Shown here: positions 1 to 11,520 of the stretch, piece by piece
How the letters are laid out: the number at the start of each line of letters is the position of its first letter
Position numbering within the stretch: position 1 is the stretch's first letter
NCBI RefSeq assembly: GCF_019175285.1
Contig: NC_056522.1
Location: 321,397,196-321,461,195, forward strand
Length of the DNA: 64,000 nt
Source: Sceloporus undulatus
Lineage: Eukaryota; Chordata; Lepidosauria; Squamata; Phrynosomatidae
Reading direction: 5' to 3'
Translations under genes and position numbers: made by a program
The notes under the pieces: generated by a model
Seen by the model: the letters and a program-made list of their open reading frames with translations, nothing else
Told to the model about the DNA's origin: nothing
Databases searched by the model: none

Positions 1-139
1 ATAATTAGACATTAATGATATCAGTGAATGAAGCCAGTCTTTATTTGATTTCTGTTATGGGGCCACCTGACTACAAATAACTGAACACTGCTGCAGAACG
101 TAGGAGAGTGGACCCAGATGCAGCAAAATATACCGCATA

Positions 140-470
140 ATGCAGTGGTACTTAAACAGTGGGGTTGGACCCCCAAGAATATGCGAGAGTTGCCGGGGGG
201 GGGCATGAAACTTGAAGGCTCTGATCCATCTTTATTCTCCTCTTCCCAAACCTTTTAACGTGTAAAATTTACACATGCAATGAGTTAAAGAATAAACTTC
301 CCTAAATAAAATTGTTCTAATTTTAACAATGTTATTTCCTTAGAAAATGTTAAAATATGAATATATATGATGGTGTGAATGAAAATATGCACACTAAATA
401 AAATATTTTTATTCATATACTACACTGAGAGGGGGGGCATGATGTCTGCGTGTAAATGTAAAGGGGGGGG
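140..470. mobile_element. hAT-like DNA transposon remnant
   Basis: The stretch GTGGTACTTAAACAGTGGGG followed by TTGGACCCCC resembles the CAGTGGTTCTTAAACTGGGG ends of hAT (Charlie-like) elements. The G-run near 421-475 may be the other end. Bases 1-139 show nothing recognisable. Confidence 0.4.
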
Positions 471-514
471 GGAGTCCCAAGGGTAGAAAGCTTTAGTGCC
501 ATTGGCATCATGTA

Positions 515-1346
515 CTGATCCTGGTCCATGCCCTAGTGATCTCACAACTTGATTACTGTAATGTCCTCCTGGCTGGGCTTCCTTTTTCTCACCTCCGTCC
601 TTTAATCTCTGTCCAGCATTCAGCTGCACGCATTATCACATCCACCCACCGCTCTGACCACATCTCTCCTGTGTTGGCATCCCTTCACTGGCTCCCCCTC
701 CCTTTCCGCATTCAGTACAAGCTCCTGCTGTCGACATTTAAAGCCCTCCATGGACTGGCCCCTCCTTACTTATCAGACCTTCTTTCTCCTCACCTTCCCA
801 CCAGGGCCCTCCGTTCTGGTAGTCAAGGGTTCCTGTCTCAGCCCAGGATTTCCTCTGCCCCATCCCGGATTCGCCCCTTTTCACTTGCTGCCCCTCACTC
901 CTGGAACCTTCTTCCCCCACAAGCAAGAGCCATCACTTCATTAACCAGCTTCAAAACGGAGTTGAAAACCATCCTATTCAGAGAAGCCTTCCCAGGCATC
1001 GCATAATTGTCGCTTACTATCTGATGTTCTGTTGTTGGCTGTTTATCGATCCATTTCCTGTATTGCTATGTACTGTATATGCATTATCCTACTTGTGAGT
1101 ATGTATTTTCCCTGGATAATGATTAACCTTCCATTTTGAAGCCAAGCCCTCCCTTCAGTCCATCTGCCTTGGTCCAGGCCTCGGAGGTTGAGAGGAACTG
1201 CTGGACCTCTTACCCTTTCCCGTCACCACTCCCTTCTCCTTCTGTGTCATGTCTTTTTAGATTGTAAGCCTGAGGGCAGGGAACCGTCTAACTAAAAGGA
1301 TTGCATGTACAGCGCTGTGTAAATTTACAGCGCTTCATAAATAAAG

Positions 1347-1391
<45 letters not shown>

Positions 1392-1392
1392 T
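515..1392 (+). mobile_element. L2-like LINE, 3' part with (TAA)n tail
   Basis: From 536 a 156-residue open stretch matches the C-terminal end of L2-clade reverse transcriptases: SQLDYCNVLLAGLP, DHISPVLASLHWLPLPFRIQ, YKLLLSTFKALHGLAPPYLS, PHSWNLLP and FKTELKTILF. A 3' UTR follows, ending in ATTGTAAGCCTGAGGGCAGG and a (TAA)n run at about 1350-1391. It is 5'-truncated. The same 3' tail recurs at 38.44-38.72 kb. Confidence 0.85.
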
Positions 1393-1689
1393 GACATTAT
1401 TTAACACCCATTAGAAAGTTGAGAGGGAAAGAAAAGCTGGATGGAGGCTGACATTTTCAACATTATTTCTGTATTCCCTGTAGAAAAGTACAAATTGCAT
1501 CTTCTCTGAAACACACTCAAAATCATCATCCTAAAGCATATGCATCAAATAACTGGGACTGTAGGCACAAACCCTATTTTTAAGAAACCACAATCTCACT
1601 CTGAAGCAGACTGCTGTTTTCCTGAAGACTGGTAATCCATCTGTAGCCCAGGATCCAGCTGTCAGTCACCTCTCTCTGACTTTTGATAT

Positions 1690-2340
1690 CAATTCTATAT
1701 CAAAAAGGGACGTGAAGTTAAAGGCTTTCACAGCTGGCATTCATAGTTTCAGAGAAGATGCCAGCCACAGCTGTTGGTGAAATCTCAGGAATAAACTCTG
1801 CTAGAACATGGCCGCATAGCCTGAAAAACCCACCAAAAACTATAAAAAGGGATGTTCTAAGGAAGTAGCCCAAGAGGGGGCTCCCCAGTGCAGGAAATCA
1901 GCTATACTACATTGATCCAGAGGACTCAGAATGGGAGATAGGATATCCTGCTTTACGTATGATATCTTCAGGGTACATATTAAACAGATAGGGTGATAAA
2001 ATGTGGTCTTGCCTGACCTCCTTCCAAATTAGAAACCCTTCTGTTTCTCTGTATTTTCTCCTAACAGTAGCTTGTTGTCTTGAATACAAATTGTGCATTC
2101 GGATAATCAAATGATGTGGTACACCCATTTCTTCAAGATCAATCCATGGTTTTTCATGAGCTATACAATCAAGGAATCTATCAAGCACAGGTGAATTTTC
2201 TTCTGAAATTATTTGCTGTGCTTCATTATCCAACATATGTTTGCAGTATGATCCCTTGTGCCTCTTCCTTTTTTCAACCGAATTTGGACATCTGTCATTT
2301 CTCACTCCATATCCGGTCAAAGTATTCCTTGTAGAATTTT
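1690..2340 (-). mobile_element. RTE/BovB-like LINE fragment
   Basis: On the minus strand, 1907-2320 encodes a decayed piece of an RTE-type reverse transcriptase: FLDCIAHEKPWIDLEEMGVP, HNLYSRQQATVRR and VRQDHILSPYLFNMYPEDII. These match the A and B blocks of squamate/ruminant BovB. The flank 1690-1850 is a separate interspersed lizard repeat I cannot assign. Bases 1393-1690 show nothing recognisable. Confidence 0.65.
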
Positions 2341-2384
2341 AGGCATCAATTTGCTTGCGTGGAAGATTAATGCAATGGTCTAGT

Positions 2385-3110
2385 GCAGTGGTCCCCAAAC
2401 TTTTTCTGGCTACCTCTTTTGCAGCAGCCCTAGCATCCCCATGTGTATTTCTTGATATTAGATACATCTGACATGAGAGGCCCTCCCAGGCCCCAGCAGC
2501 ACTGCTGCCATCAGCATTGCCTCTTGCCAAATGAGAGCATGCAATCCCACAATCACAGAAAGATAGTGCCTTGGTAAGCTCTCTATGCTAGATACCATTG
2601 CAGTGCAAGGTACATAGATTGCTGCTAAATGCACATGGTTGACATCCTGTTGCACATTTAGCAGTGTGCAACATGAAGCTCAATGGTATATATTTGCACT
2701 GGGCCTCTGCATGTGCCATAATAGAACCCCAGGTTCCATTACAAAATAAACAGAGACCAATTGCTGATCGTGTACACCCCTTTTTATATGCATTGGTACA
2801 GGTTCTACATGTGGGTCTCATCCCTTTCACAGATGGCCAGCCCTGCTCTGTGAGCAACACATAGTGTTGGAAAATGCCCCCAAATGGGAGAAAAACGCAA
2901 AACAGAAATTATCTAGAAGTGGACTTTTAGGGGGAAATGGGATTTTATCTATAATACCATAGACCTGCCCTGCAGCCCATTGTACAGGTGAATCACAACT
3001 TGTGAAGGTTTCTAACAGAAGTAATTAAACATTTTGGTCTGGTGAATTCATAGTAGATCAAGGGAAACATGTAGCCTCAGGGCCACATTTTGGTCACTTC
3101 TGGCCTGATG
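2385..3110. mobile_element. hAT-like element, one terminus clear
   Basis: It begins CAGTGGTCCCCAAACTTTTT, the classic hAT terminal motif. A weaker inverted match (GGCCACATTTTGGTCACTTC) lies near 3075-3095. The interior encodes nothing convincing. From 3110 to 3780 I see no recognisable feature. Confidence 0.45.
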
Positions 3111-3764
3111 GTAGGCCCAGCTTTGTCCATTAGCTTGTTTTGGAGGAAAGATGGCTAGGTCTCTACACAGAAATGTGTGCCAAAGGCTACTGAGAACCTG
3201 TCTGTATAATTTTACTGCAGTTTCCAAATAGCATTACTTTATTATTGTTGTTTTGAAAAGAGCACATTAGGAATATTTTCCTGGACAAATAGACCCGCTG
3301 TCAAGGCAGCCTGAAAGAAGCAAAGTCAGTTTTCCTGGCATAAACATCATATTCTCTGAAGGACCACGGTACTGAATTCCACATCGGCACTGTGTGGACT
3401 GCAAAAATCCCTTAATAAGTGCTATTGAATTTTTCAGGAGCATGCCAGGTCGGGATGCCAGAACCCTGGGACTAAGAGTTGGAGCAGATTTCAGGTTCGT
3501 GCTCAGTTAAATTGGATACTGGTTCCACCCTGCTGTTCTAATAGCATTTCCCTGTTGGCCACTCCACAAAACTATCTCAAGTGTTTGAATAACTGACAGT
3601 GCTCCAAAGTCTAAGAAATAACACAGGGACTTCCAGAATTTTTAAGATGTTGAGTATCTGTTTTTGGAATACTGAAATCTCTTTTAATATTAACAAAATA
3701 AAGCAAAATCCATGTTGGTGGATGATTTTTATCAGTCTTCATAATTTAAAAAATATTTTTGTTT

Positions 3765-3835
3765 TAGCTAATAATAATAAATAATAAAAGCTTTATTTCT
3801 AGCCCGCCTTTCCAGAGATCAAGCTGTGCTTTCCA
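3765..3835 (-). repeat. L2-type LINE 3' tail, antisense, with (AAT)n
   Basis: An (AAT)n run followed by AAAGCTTTATTTCTAGCCCG is the reverse complement of an L2-like 3' end. From 3836 to 4410 nothing is recognisable apart from A and T runs near 4320. Confidence 0.5.
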
Positions 3836-4410
3836 GAACCTACCTGCAAGTCTGTTGCCCAGTGTACTGTAATGTGGGAGGGGGACATTACATGAAATGT
3901 GGTAGTTTTTGGAGTTTAGTAGTAGCACATTAAAGGTTATGGCTATCATCTGCTTTTAAAAATGAGGTTTATCTACCACAGTTCTCTGGAACCCTATGAT
4001 TATGTCAGATGTTGCTACAAATTCCACAACTGATCATGAGTGGGAGGAAACACATTTCTTTTTGAGCTTTAGGTACAATTTTTGTGCAGCCATTCCCTGA
4101 GACCTGAACATTACTTCAAGAGTTCCTTCAAGGTAAAAAGGTTGAGAAAGGCTGTTTTAAAGTAACAACAGGCAAGGTCATTAATTTTAAACCTCTAGAA
4201 AAAAAATGATACAAATGTTGGGGGAACTTTGTATAATAAATAACATCTAGAGAGTGGTTTTGTTTCTTTGGCCATTTTGGGCCAATTTAAGTTTTTGGTA
4301 TTTTGTGAGGGGTTTTTTTTTTTTTTGGGAAAAAAAATTAGAATTCCAGCAGGTACTAGTAAGACAACACTCATAAAAATCAGTTAGTAGCAAGTAATGC
4401 ACATGTGTAT

Positions 4411-4530
4411 GGAGTTTATCACACGTGAAATTGGAACTCCAATCCAAAGCCAATCTGAAGGGAAAGTGAAGCAGAGTCAATTCGAATCCAAGGCAATTCA
4501 CGTCATTAATTATCACACGTGAAGAGCGAA
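4411..4530. mobile_element. MITE arm, TTTATCACACG family
   Basis: GGAGTTTATCACACGTGAAA marks the outer end, and a second TTATCACACGTGAAG lies at about 4509. The inverted partner is at 5270-5535, so this may be one element interrupted by simple repeats. Confidence 0.55.
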
Positions 4531-4734
4531 ATTGTGGTCATTCCTGAGACAAAGTGGAGCGAGTGCAAAATAAATTATCTCACCAATACATACCATACGG
4601 ATTCACCAATCTGAATTGGCACCCTTACGCATGCTCACTGGGGCTCTGAATGCTTCGTGAACCTTTGCACCTCTGGGGTGAAGAAGGGGCCCACTTCCTG
4701 GTTCCAGTTTCACGTGAATGCTAGCCTCACATGA

Positions 4735-4845
4735 ATGCCCTCTGCTCCCTCCGAATGTGTCACCTATCCCTACATGCCCCCTGCTCCCTCTGAATGTGTC
4801 ACCTATCCCTACATGCCCTCTGCTCCCTCTGAATGTGGGGGGGGG
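4735..4845. repeat. 39-bp tandem repeat, about 2.7 copies
   Basis: The unit starts ATGCCCTCTGCTCCCTCTGA and runs for 39 bp through GTGTCACCTATCCCTAC. Copies are nearly identical. Because 39 is a multiple of three, both strands stay open without coding. Confidence 0.85.
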
Positions 4846-4887
4846 GGGAGGAGAAGGGAGGAGAAGAACAGAGGGGGCAAACGGCAA

Positions 4888-4936
<49 letters not shown>

Positions 4937-5022
4937 TTGCAGTGCCTTGTTCTCCTTTGGGTACCCTGCCTCGAGCCTTGAGGAGCGGCAAGAAAGAAAT
5001 TATTATTATTAAAGAATTATTG

Positions 5023-5054
<32 letters not shown>

Positions 5055-5170
5055 TAAAAAATTCTTTCCTGCCTCTCCTCAAGGCTAGAGCAGGGTGCCT
5101 TGTTCTCCTTTGGGTACCCTGCCTCGACCTTTGAGGAGAGGTAGGAAAGAAATTATTATTATTATTAAAG
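4888..5170. repeat. (ATT)n tracts interleaved with three copies of a LINE-like 3' tail
   Basis: ATT runs at about 4888-4935, 4998-5010, 5027-5053 and 5150-5167 alternate with copies of a short segment containing TTCTCCTTTGGGTACCCTGC. One copy (about 5060-5095) is inverted. This looks like repeated or templated duplication of a LINE or SINE tail. Confidence 0.7.
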
Positions 5171-5269
5171 AAATATTATGCAGCCTCTGTTCTTGAAGGA
5201 CTACTGAAAGCAAATAGAACAAAATTGCAGTGCCGCATCATGGGAAATTTACCACCTTGCAGGTTTTGG

Positions 5270-5535
5270 GGTGTACCAAGACCGAAGCAAAGTTGCAGTC
5301 CACACCAGACCAATTTGGATTGAAATAGAAGTGAGCTTGGAAACATTTTTTGTGAATTCGCTTGTTACTGAATTCACCTACATCAGGAGTCACTTTGGAT
5401 TGACTTTGGATCTGGCTTGTAACTACTCCCCAAAGAAAGCAATCACGTGTGATAATCTATCATGTTTTAATGTGAATTAGCATGGTTGGACCAGGAGTGA
5501 CTTTGGATTGGAGCTGTAAAACCCGTCGTGTGATA
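5270..5535. mobile_element. MITE arm, TTTATCACACG family, inverted
   Basis: It contains CAATCACGTGTGATAA and near its end CCGTCGTGTGATA, the reverse complement of the family terminus, with repeated AGTCACTTTGGATTG blocks. Confidence 0.55.
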
Positions 5536-5544
5536 TCGTCCTAT

Positions 5545-5760
5545 GTGCCTTCAGATCACCTGTTAACTTAAGGCAAACCCATGAATTTCATAGGGATTTT
5601 TTAGGCAAGCAATACTTAGAGGCAGTTTTGCCAGTTCCTTCCTCTGAAATGTAGTCCACAGCATCTGTTATTTGTTGGAAGTCTCCTACCAAGTACTAAC
5701 CAGGGCTGACCCTGCTTAGCTTCCAAGATTAGATGGGATCTGGTGCCTTTAGACACTATT
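5545..5760 (-). mobile_element. 5S rRNA-derived SINE, antisense
   Basis: Bases 5690-5755 hold CCAAGTACTAACCAGGGCTG and ACCCTGCTTAGCTTCCAAGA, the reverse complement of the internal promoter part of 5S rRNA. The other end carries the GTGCCTTCA...CTTAAGGCAA tail shared with the tRNA-type SINEs in this window. Confidence 0.8.
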
Positions 5761-6009
5761 GAAATGATCCCTAAAATTACAGCTTTAAAACACCCGTAAC
5801 AATCCCAACGCTGATCTTTTCAGCCATAGCAAGCTGTTGGGGTTCAGAAGTCACAGACCTCGTTTCCTCTATTACTTTCAGTTGGAAGAGAAGAGTGGGA
5901 AGCTTTTTCACTCTCTTCCCTAGCAAAAAAGTGTTATGACTGGTCAACAAGTCTCAGAACTACCTGGTCGGAACTGAGACAGCATCAACCATAGTATAGT
6001 ACTGTCATG

Positions 6010-6110
6010 GACAGTGGCGTAATTAGGGGGTGCGGGGGATTCGGACCACACTGGGTGACACCTGAAAGAAAGGTTACACCCAGCTGGGCTCTCCTCCCAC
6101 ATGGAGGGGC
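6010..6110. mobile_element. hAT-like terminus
   Basis: CAGTGGCGTAATTAGGGGGT resembles CAGGGGCGTAGC-type hAT ends. No matching far end was identified. The adjoining stretches 5760-6010 and 6110-6828 hold nothing recognisable. Confidence 0.4.
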
Positions 6111-6828
6111 ATAGTGGATAAGTTAAAGGTTTCCCTTAATTTTTAAATGGTATAGTATTTGCTTGGCAAGCAAAAGGTTCCAGATGCACTTTCCTGCAGT
6201 GCACAGAGCTTAGACTATAACTCCTTTAATGCCCCAGATGGCTGGCTGAAGGTTCTGGGAAGTATAATCCAAACCATCTTTCCAAGCTCTTCCCCAGCAT
6301 CTTCAGACACAGCTCAGAAAAACTACTATTTGAAACTTTGAAAGCTGTTGTTTTTCGGGGAAAGGACAGTATTATTTCCCCATGCAGAGACTAGGGCAGC
6401 ATACAGATTCTATCGTTGCTAAAGACTGTCTCCCATACTCTCCATAGGATCTGAGTTTGATAACTTCTGATTGAGTCCACTGAGAGACTTGGAAATAGAC
6501 TGCCCCCCTCAGCATCACTAAAAAGAGCAAATCCATTGCACAAAAAGGTTGAAGAGGGTGCAGATTTTTCATAAAAATCTTCATATGTTAATTTATGTGA
6601 GGAATAATTACTATAGCTGGCATCATGTTAGACGGTAACAATGTTCTAAACTAGTCTTGTGAACTCATAACTTTTGTATTCACACTGATGTCACCCTTGC
6701 CAAGACCACACAGGCCTCTAAAACCCTCTTCAAAAGCCAGACATCCATACAGAGTGAAAGAAAAAGTTTTGCAGCACTGGCAAGCAGAAGAATCATGCGT
6801 CCAGCCCTCTCTTGTAGGCGAGACTTCG

Positions 6829-7110
6829 TCTGCACTGCAGAAATATTGCAGTTTGACCTAACTTTAACTGCCATGGTTCCATCCTATGGAATCTTGGGAT
6901 TTGTAGTTTGCTGTGGCACCAGAACTCTCTGACAGTGAAGGATAAATATCTCACAAAACATCTCACATTAGTAATTTTATGAGGCACCAGCACTTTTTGG
7001 CAGGAAAGACTAAAGACCTCACAAAACTACAGATCCCAGGATTCCATAGAATATGGCTACATCACTTAAAGTGGTGTCAACCTACATTATTTCTACAGTG
7101 CAGATACACC
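6829..7110. mobile_element. palindromic MITE (CTGCAG...CCAGTTTGA family)
   Basis: Both ends carry the inverted CACTGCAGAAATA motif (TGCACTGCAG at 6831; CTACAGTGCAG at 7094). Inside are mirrored halves with GGAATCTTGGGATTTGTAGT and ACTACAGATCCCAGGATTCC. Relatives occur at 11.34, 15.39, 18.89, 44.33, 54.36 and 54.96 kb. Confidence 0.75.
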
Positions 7111-7221
7111 TTGTGATGATAATTTGCAACAGCACCCCACAGAGGTCTCTGCTTCTGTTTGTGGGAGGGGGCACATACCATCCTTTGGTCCCCCATTAAC
7201 CAGCACCCTTGTATGGCTCTC

Positions 7222-7410
7222 TGTAAATAAGCAGCTCTGGTGGCACAGTAGTTAAATGCCAGTACTGTAGCCACAACGTTGTGAGTTCCATCCTTTCGGA
7301 GGTCGGTAAAATGAGTACCCAGCTGGTTGTGGACAATTGGCTTATACATTGTAAACTGCTTAGAGACTGCTTAGTTCAGTATGAAGTGGTATCGAAATGT
7401 AAATGGTATT
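7222..7410 (+). mobile_element. tRNA-derived SINE (Sauria-type)
   Basis: The head (GCTCTGGTGGCACAGTAGTT, then GTTGTGAGTTCCATCC) has tRNA-like A and B boxes. The body reads AAAATGAGTACCCAGCTGGT and GTAAACTGCTTAGAGA, as in squamate tRNA SINEs. Confidence 0.65.
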
Positions 7411-8923
7411 GCTACCATAAAATTCCTGTTGCTTGATACAGTTGAAGGTTTTTTTTAGGGAGCCAGATTGGGAGAAAGAATGTAGCTATGACATTACAGC
7501 TAAGTGTGTCCCATGCAGGATCTTGGCCTTTGATCCCATTTTGGGAGAAAGGCAGAATATACATCTCTTCAATACATAAATGTAATTTTAAATAGAAAAA
7601 CCAAGCAACCAATAATAAGGGAGAAGACTGTGATTAGATGATTTCTCTGCACATCTGTTCTCCAAACTGGGCAATTTGTACTGGTTGTCCTTCTGTTCTC
7701 CCTTCTCTTGATCTTGACTTTAGACTGGGCAAACAGAGGACTGTACTCCTCTGTAAAATGGGACGTGTGGCCACCCTGCTTCAAAAGTGACAACAGATTG
7801 CACTACTATGCTCTCTTGAGTGTTGTTTTCTCCAGCCTTTGGAACACCAGGCTGTTCTCTAGTCACCATGACTTTTAAATTACAGTAATAGGAAAAGAAA
7901 GCATTTATCTTGGAGTTGGACTGCAAACCTTCTCGGAAATCCTTCTAGGGCTCTCTGCAAATAAATATCGCACCCATTTTCTGGAGTTAGAAGAAGGTTT
8001 GCTGCTCACCACCAGAATGACCAGCAACCCTAGTCAAGCCAAGGCATGTTGGCCTTAATCTATCAGTACCCTCTTTTAAAACAAAGATGTGTGTGTGATG
8101 GGTTGGGGGAAGGAAGTTGGATTTGTCTGGGAAGCTTACACATGGGAGTTGGCATCCGAGTTTTTCAAGAAGTGTTCCACTTGCTAACCGTCTGTCAGTC
8201 TGCATGTAATGTAATTCAATCCAATTCCAGGCCACAAGCATTGTTATTCATAATTATTGCCAGCTCTGCTGGTGAGCAAGAGAAATGGGGGCTGGCGGAG
8301 GGGGGCAGAGTGAGTTTGGGAGTTCAGCTTCCTGCCACCCTGTATTTCTCTTCAAGAGGTGCATTTTTGGGAGCTCTCCTCCCCCTTTCCAAACATTACA
8401 CGCAGAGCTGGCTGTGTAAAGGGACCTGACCCAGGAGCAACTCTAGCCGAAAATTTGCGTGTGAAAAAATTTGGCTGTTGAGGAGCTAGGGGCCTGTAGT
8501 CACGAATGCCAAGGCAGTAAATTCTGGAGCTGATCAGCATTTACCACTTTCATTTCCTTTATCTCCTGGCTTCTGTCACGCACTCCTAAGGTAGCTTGGC
8601 CAAGAATAGGAGGGAGAGGGGGTGGTGGAACTGGAGATGGAAGGCTCCAGAGGGGACCTAAGGGATTGTTGCTTCACAGATTATTGCTGAGAGACTGGGG
8701 GAGTTTCAAGGCAAATAGCCATACCTCTCAGGTCTCTCAGAATAGAAAACTGGAGAAAATGCGTAGCTCTGACTTTAGGCACAGAGTGAACTATAGGATT
8801 TCTTTTTCACTCACCTTCAACTTGGTTCAGCCACTGTTGTAAATAAGTATGGGGAGCACAGCATGCCAAGTGGGACTGAGATTAAATTTGCACCTCACAT
8901 CTAGAACAGGGCCAGCACTACTA
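7411..8923. other. no recognisable feature
   Basis: Single-copy-looking sequence. The open frames are short and show no family motif, splice context or codon signal that I would trust. Confidence 0.5.
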
Positions 8924-9125
8924 CAGTGGGTCCTTGGTATCCGCTAGGATTTGGTTCCAGGATCCCCGTGGATAACACAGTCCGTGGATGCCCCATTAAA
9001 TACAACGGGTTAGTAAAATTGTGTCAAATGAGAAAATTAAGATTTGCTTTTGGGAATGTATACATTTTTTTTAAAAAAATTCAAATTATGATAAAAATAT
9101 ATATGTGGATATGGAGAGCTGACTG
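8924..9125. mobile_element. Tc1/mariner (Tigger-like) MITE
   Basis: It starts CAGTGGGTCCTTGGTATCCG and ends GAGAGCTGACTG, flanked by TA on both sides. The body (GGTTCCAGGATCCCCGTGGA) is the typical Tigger-type terminal sequence. Confidence 0.75.
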
Positions 9126-9224
9126 TATAAGGCATAGTGAGGAGGCAGCCTATTTTACATAGCAAGAGAAAGCAAAAAAAATTATTCTTTCACATGTTCT
9201 TTCATCAACTGATGATGACATCTC

Positions 9225-9440
9225 CATGGCCTAAATACCCTGAAGGCACCAGATCCCATTTGATCTTGAAAACTAAGCAGAGTCAGCCCTGCTTAGTACT
9301 TGGATGGGACATGGTCAACAAATACCAGGGTTGGAGGTGATATTTCAGAGGATGGAACTGGGAAAATCACCTCTGGGGATTCCTTGCCTAAGAAAACTCT
9401 GTGAAATTCATGGGGTCGCCATAAGTCAACAGATGAGCTG
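9225..9440 (+). mobile_element. 5S rRNA-derived SINE
   Basis: Bases 9245-9330 follow 5S rRNA (GATCTTGAAAACTAAGCAGA, CCCTGCTTAGTACTTGGATG). The 3' half ends TGGGGTCGCCATAAGTCAAC, the tail shared with tRNA-type SINEs. Confidence 0.85.
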
Positions 9441-9442
9441 AA

Positions 9443-9443
<1 letters not shown>

Positions 9444-9482
<39 letters not shown>
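9444..9482. repeat. (CA)n microsatellite
   Basis: About 19 CA units directly follow the SINE tail, as is common at SINE 3' ends. From 9483 to 10182 nothing is recognisable. Confidence 0.9.
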
Positions 9483-10190
9483 ACACAGATATTTTTATCT
9501 CATTCTCTTGCTTCCCCTACACCTTATTACATAGAATTTGGCTCTTAGGTGGAAAGAGGTTTTCCATCCTTGCTTAGAGGCCAAAGGACAGAACAGAAGT
9601 GTATAGGACCACCTCTTTTTGAGCAACAGTGTTATAATGTTCCAGGAGGCCCTGCTACATACTCTGGGCCTCCAGTTGCAACTGAGTCCATACATTCTTA
9701 TTTGTTAGGGACAGTCCTGATTAATTCATCCCATGTTCTCAACAGCTTTTACAATGTCCCAATTTCTCTATCCTCCTCCCACTTCCTCCTTTGTTCTCAG
9801 TTTATTCACTTGCTGCAGACTGAGCTCAAAGTACAGAAGTAGTTTGCACTCAGGAGGGGGAAAGGAGAGGTGGGGGCAGAATCTTGTCCTTCCCCATTGG
9901 CTCAGGCCAAAGCAAACTGCTGAAACCTCTCCTAGGTTGTGTTTTCATCCTCACCAATAATTTTTGCCATCTTGATCACCCTCTGATGTTGCTTGGCCAC
10001 ATGTGTCCCAATTTTCATCTATGAAATACTGGAGGAGATTTGAGTGTTGATTTCCTGTAACTCTCCACTCTGACTATCAATGGCTGCCACCACCACCTCT
10101 TGAGGTATGGAGAGAGAATAGTAAGTATGACAATCTTAGTTTAGTCATCTTGGTTTCTAGGGAGAGTTCAGTTTTGATATCCTCTTGGAT

Positions 10191-11094
10191 TAGGGTTGCC
10201 ATATCCTGCTGCTAGGCGGGACATGCACGGTTTTGGCGGTACCGGTACGGTCACGTCCTGGTTCCCGCCAAATCCCGCCTCCGGAGCCGGCTCCGGGGCC
10301 TGGCCCGCCAATGTGGCTATTGCCCCAGCCGGTGGCCATTAATGTGGCAGGCCGGCCAGCCAGTCACCCACTTCCTCCTCTTCCATTCTCCGCCTCCTGG
10401 GTGGGCCGCGGCTGCGGCTGCACCGGCCAAGGAAGCTGTGCGGGCCACGGATGGCTGAGCCTTGCGCGTGCCATGCGTTAGCGCACACGCGTGCCGCGCT
10501 AGTTTGCACAACGCAGGCCGGCTAGCCACCCACCCACCTCCTCCGCCTCCTCCATGGGCTGCAGTTGCCCGGGCCATGGCTGACTGTGGTTAGCGTGCTG
10601 CACTTCCACGCAAGCGTGCGCGCAGTTTGGCAGCAGCTTCTCTCCATCAGGCTGGCTGACCATTAGGAGGACAGCAGGGGCGAGGCTGTTTCTAGTCCCA
10701 GTCTCCTATTGGCCAGCCTCAGGAAGCTTCAGAGAAGGAGGAAGCTTCAGAAGAGGAGGAGGAGGAGCACTGAGAGCCTCTGGCTCTTGGCCAGGGGGAG
10801 GAGAATGGGCCATTTCCTGGCGCAATTTGGCACCAAGTATGAAGAGGAGGAGGAGGAGGAGGTGGTGGGTGGCTATTTGCACAATTTTTATTTTACATTT
10901 CTGCCATCTGCCTAGGAATAATGCCAAAATGTCCTCCATTTTGATCATGCCTGAGAAACAAGCATTTATATTTACATTTTTAAAAAAAATCATCATTTTT
11001 TTTGTGTGTCCTCCATTTTAAAAATGTGTCCTACATTTGAAAATGTTGTCCTACATTTGTCCCGGTTTGGACGTCCTGACCTATGGCAACCCTA
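10191..11094. mobile_element. hAT-like DNA transposon, 904 bp, with 8-bp target duplication
   Basis: The terminal inverted repeats are TAGGGTTGCCATA and TATGGCAACCCTA. The flanking 8-bp duplications TCTTGGAT (10183-10190 and 11095-11102) are identical. The left half is very GC-rich and the right half holds repeated GTCCTCCATTTT/GTCCTACATTTG phrases. It is non-autonomous, with no transposase. Confidence 0.88.
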
Positions 11095-11340
11095 TCTTGG
11101 ATCCATTTTTTGTCTTTTTGGGCATCCATGGTAACCTTAGCACTCTTTTCCAGCACCCACTGGAGAGACCCACTTCAGTGTGGCTACAATAAATGTGATA
11201 CATTGTGCTCTAATAAATCTGTTAATCTTAAAGGTGCCACTTGAGGGTGTTGCTTTGCTGTGGACAGGGAATGGCTATTAGACCCAGATTAACCCATCTT
11301 TGGTGTGGATGTGAGACATGGGTTCCTTTACACTTCATAA

Positions 11341-11520
11341 TTATAGCGAATGATTCAACTCAATGTCATGGAGCCTTCCTGCCGAATTCTGGGAGCTGCA
11401 GTTTAAGGAGGGATATGTAGAATACCCATCTAGATAACTCACTACAAACCCCATGATTCAGTAGGATGCAGCCATGGTAGTTAAAACGGAATCATACTGC
11501 TATAATTGTGTAGTGTCAAT
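11341..11520. mobile_element. palindromic MITE relative, degraded
   Basis: It shows GAATTCTGGGAGCTGCAGTT, a mirrored half with CAAACCCCATGATTC, and an end TATAATTGTGTAGTG. The stretches 11103-11340 and 11521-12349 show nothing recognisable. Confidence 0.5.

Noticed and set aside
536-1006. 156-residue open frame as a host gene
   Set aside because: Its motifs are those of an L2-clade reverse transcriptase, followed by a LINE 3' tail.
4718-5088. Open frames rich in poly-Ile or poly-Tyr
   Set aside because: They are translations of (ATT)n and of a 39-bp tandem repeat, not genes.
7222-7300. tRNA gene
   Set aside because: It has tRNA-like boxes but no full cloverleaf and continues into a SINE body.
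9240-9330. 5S rRNA gene
   Set aside because: Only the internal part matches, with many changes, and it is fused to a SINE tail.
10200-10640. CpG-island-like promoter
   Set aside because: The GC-rich stretch is the left half of a hAT-like element with perfect 8-bp target duplications.
10827-11021. Arg/Glu-rich open frame
   Set aside because: Derived from GAG repeats inside the hAT-like element.
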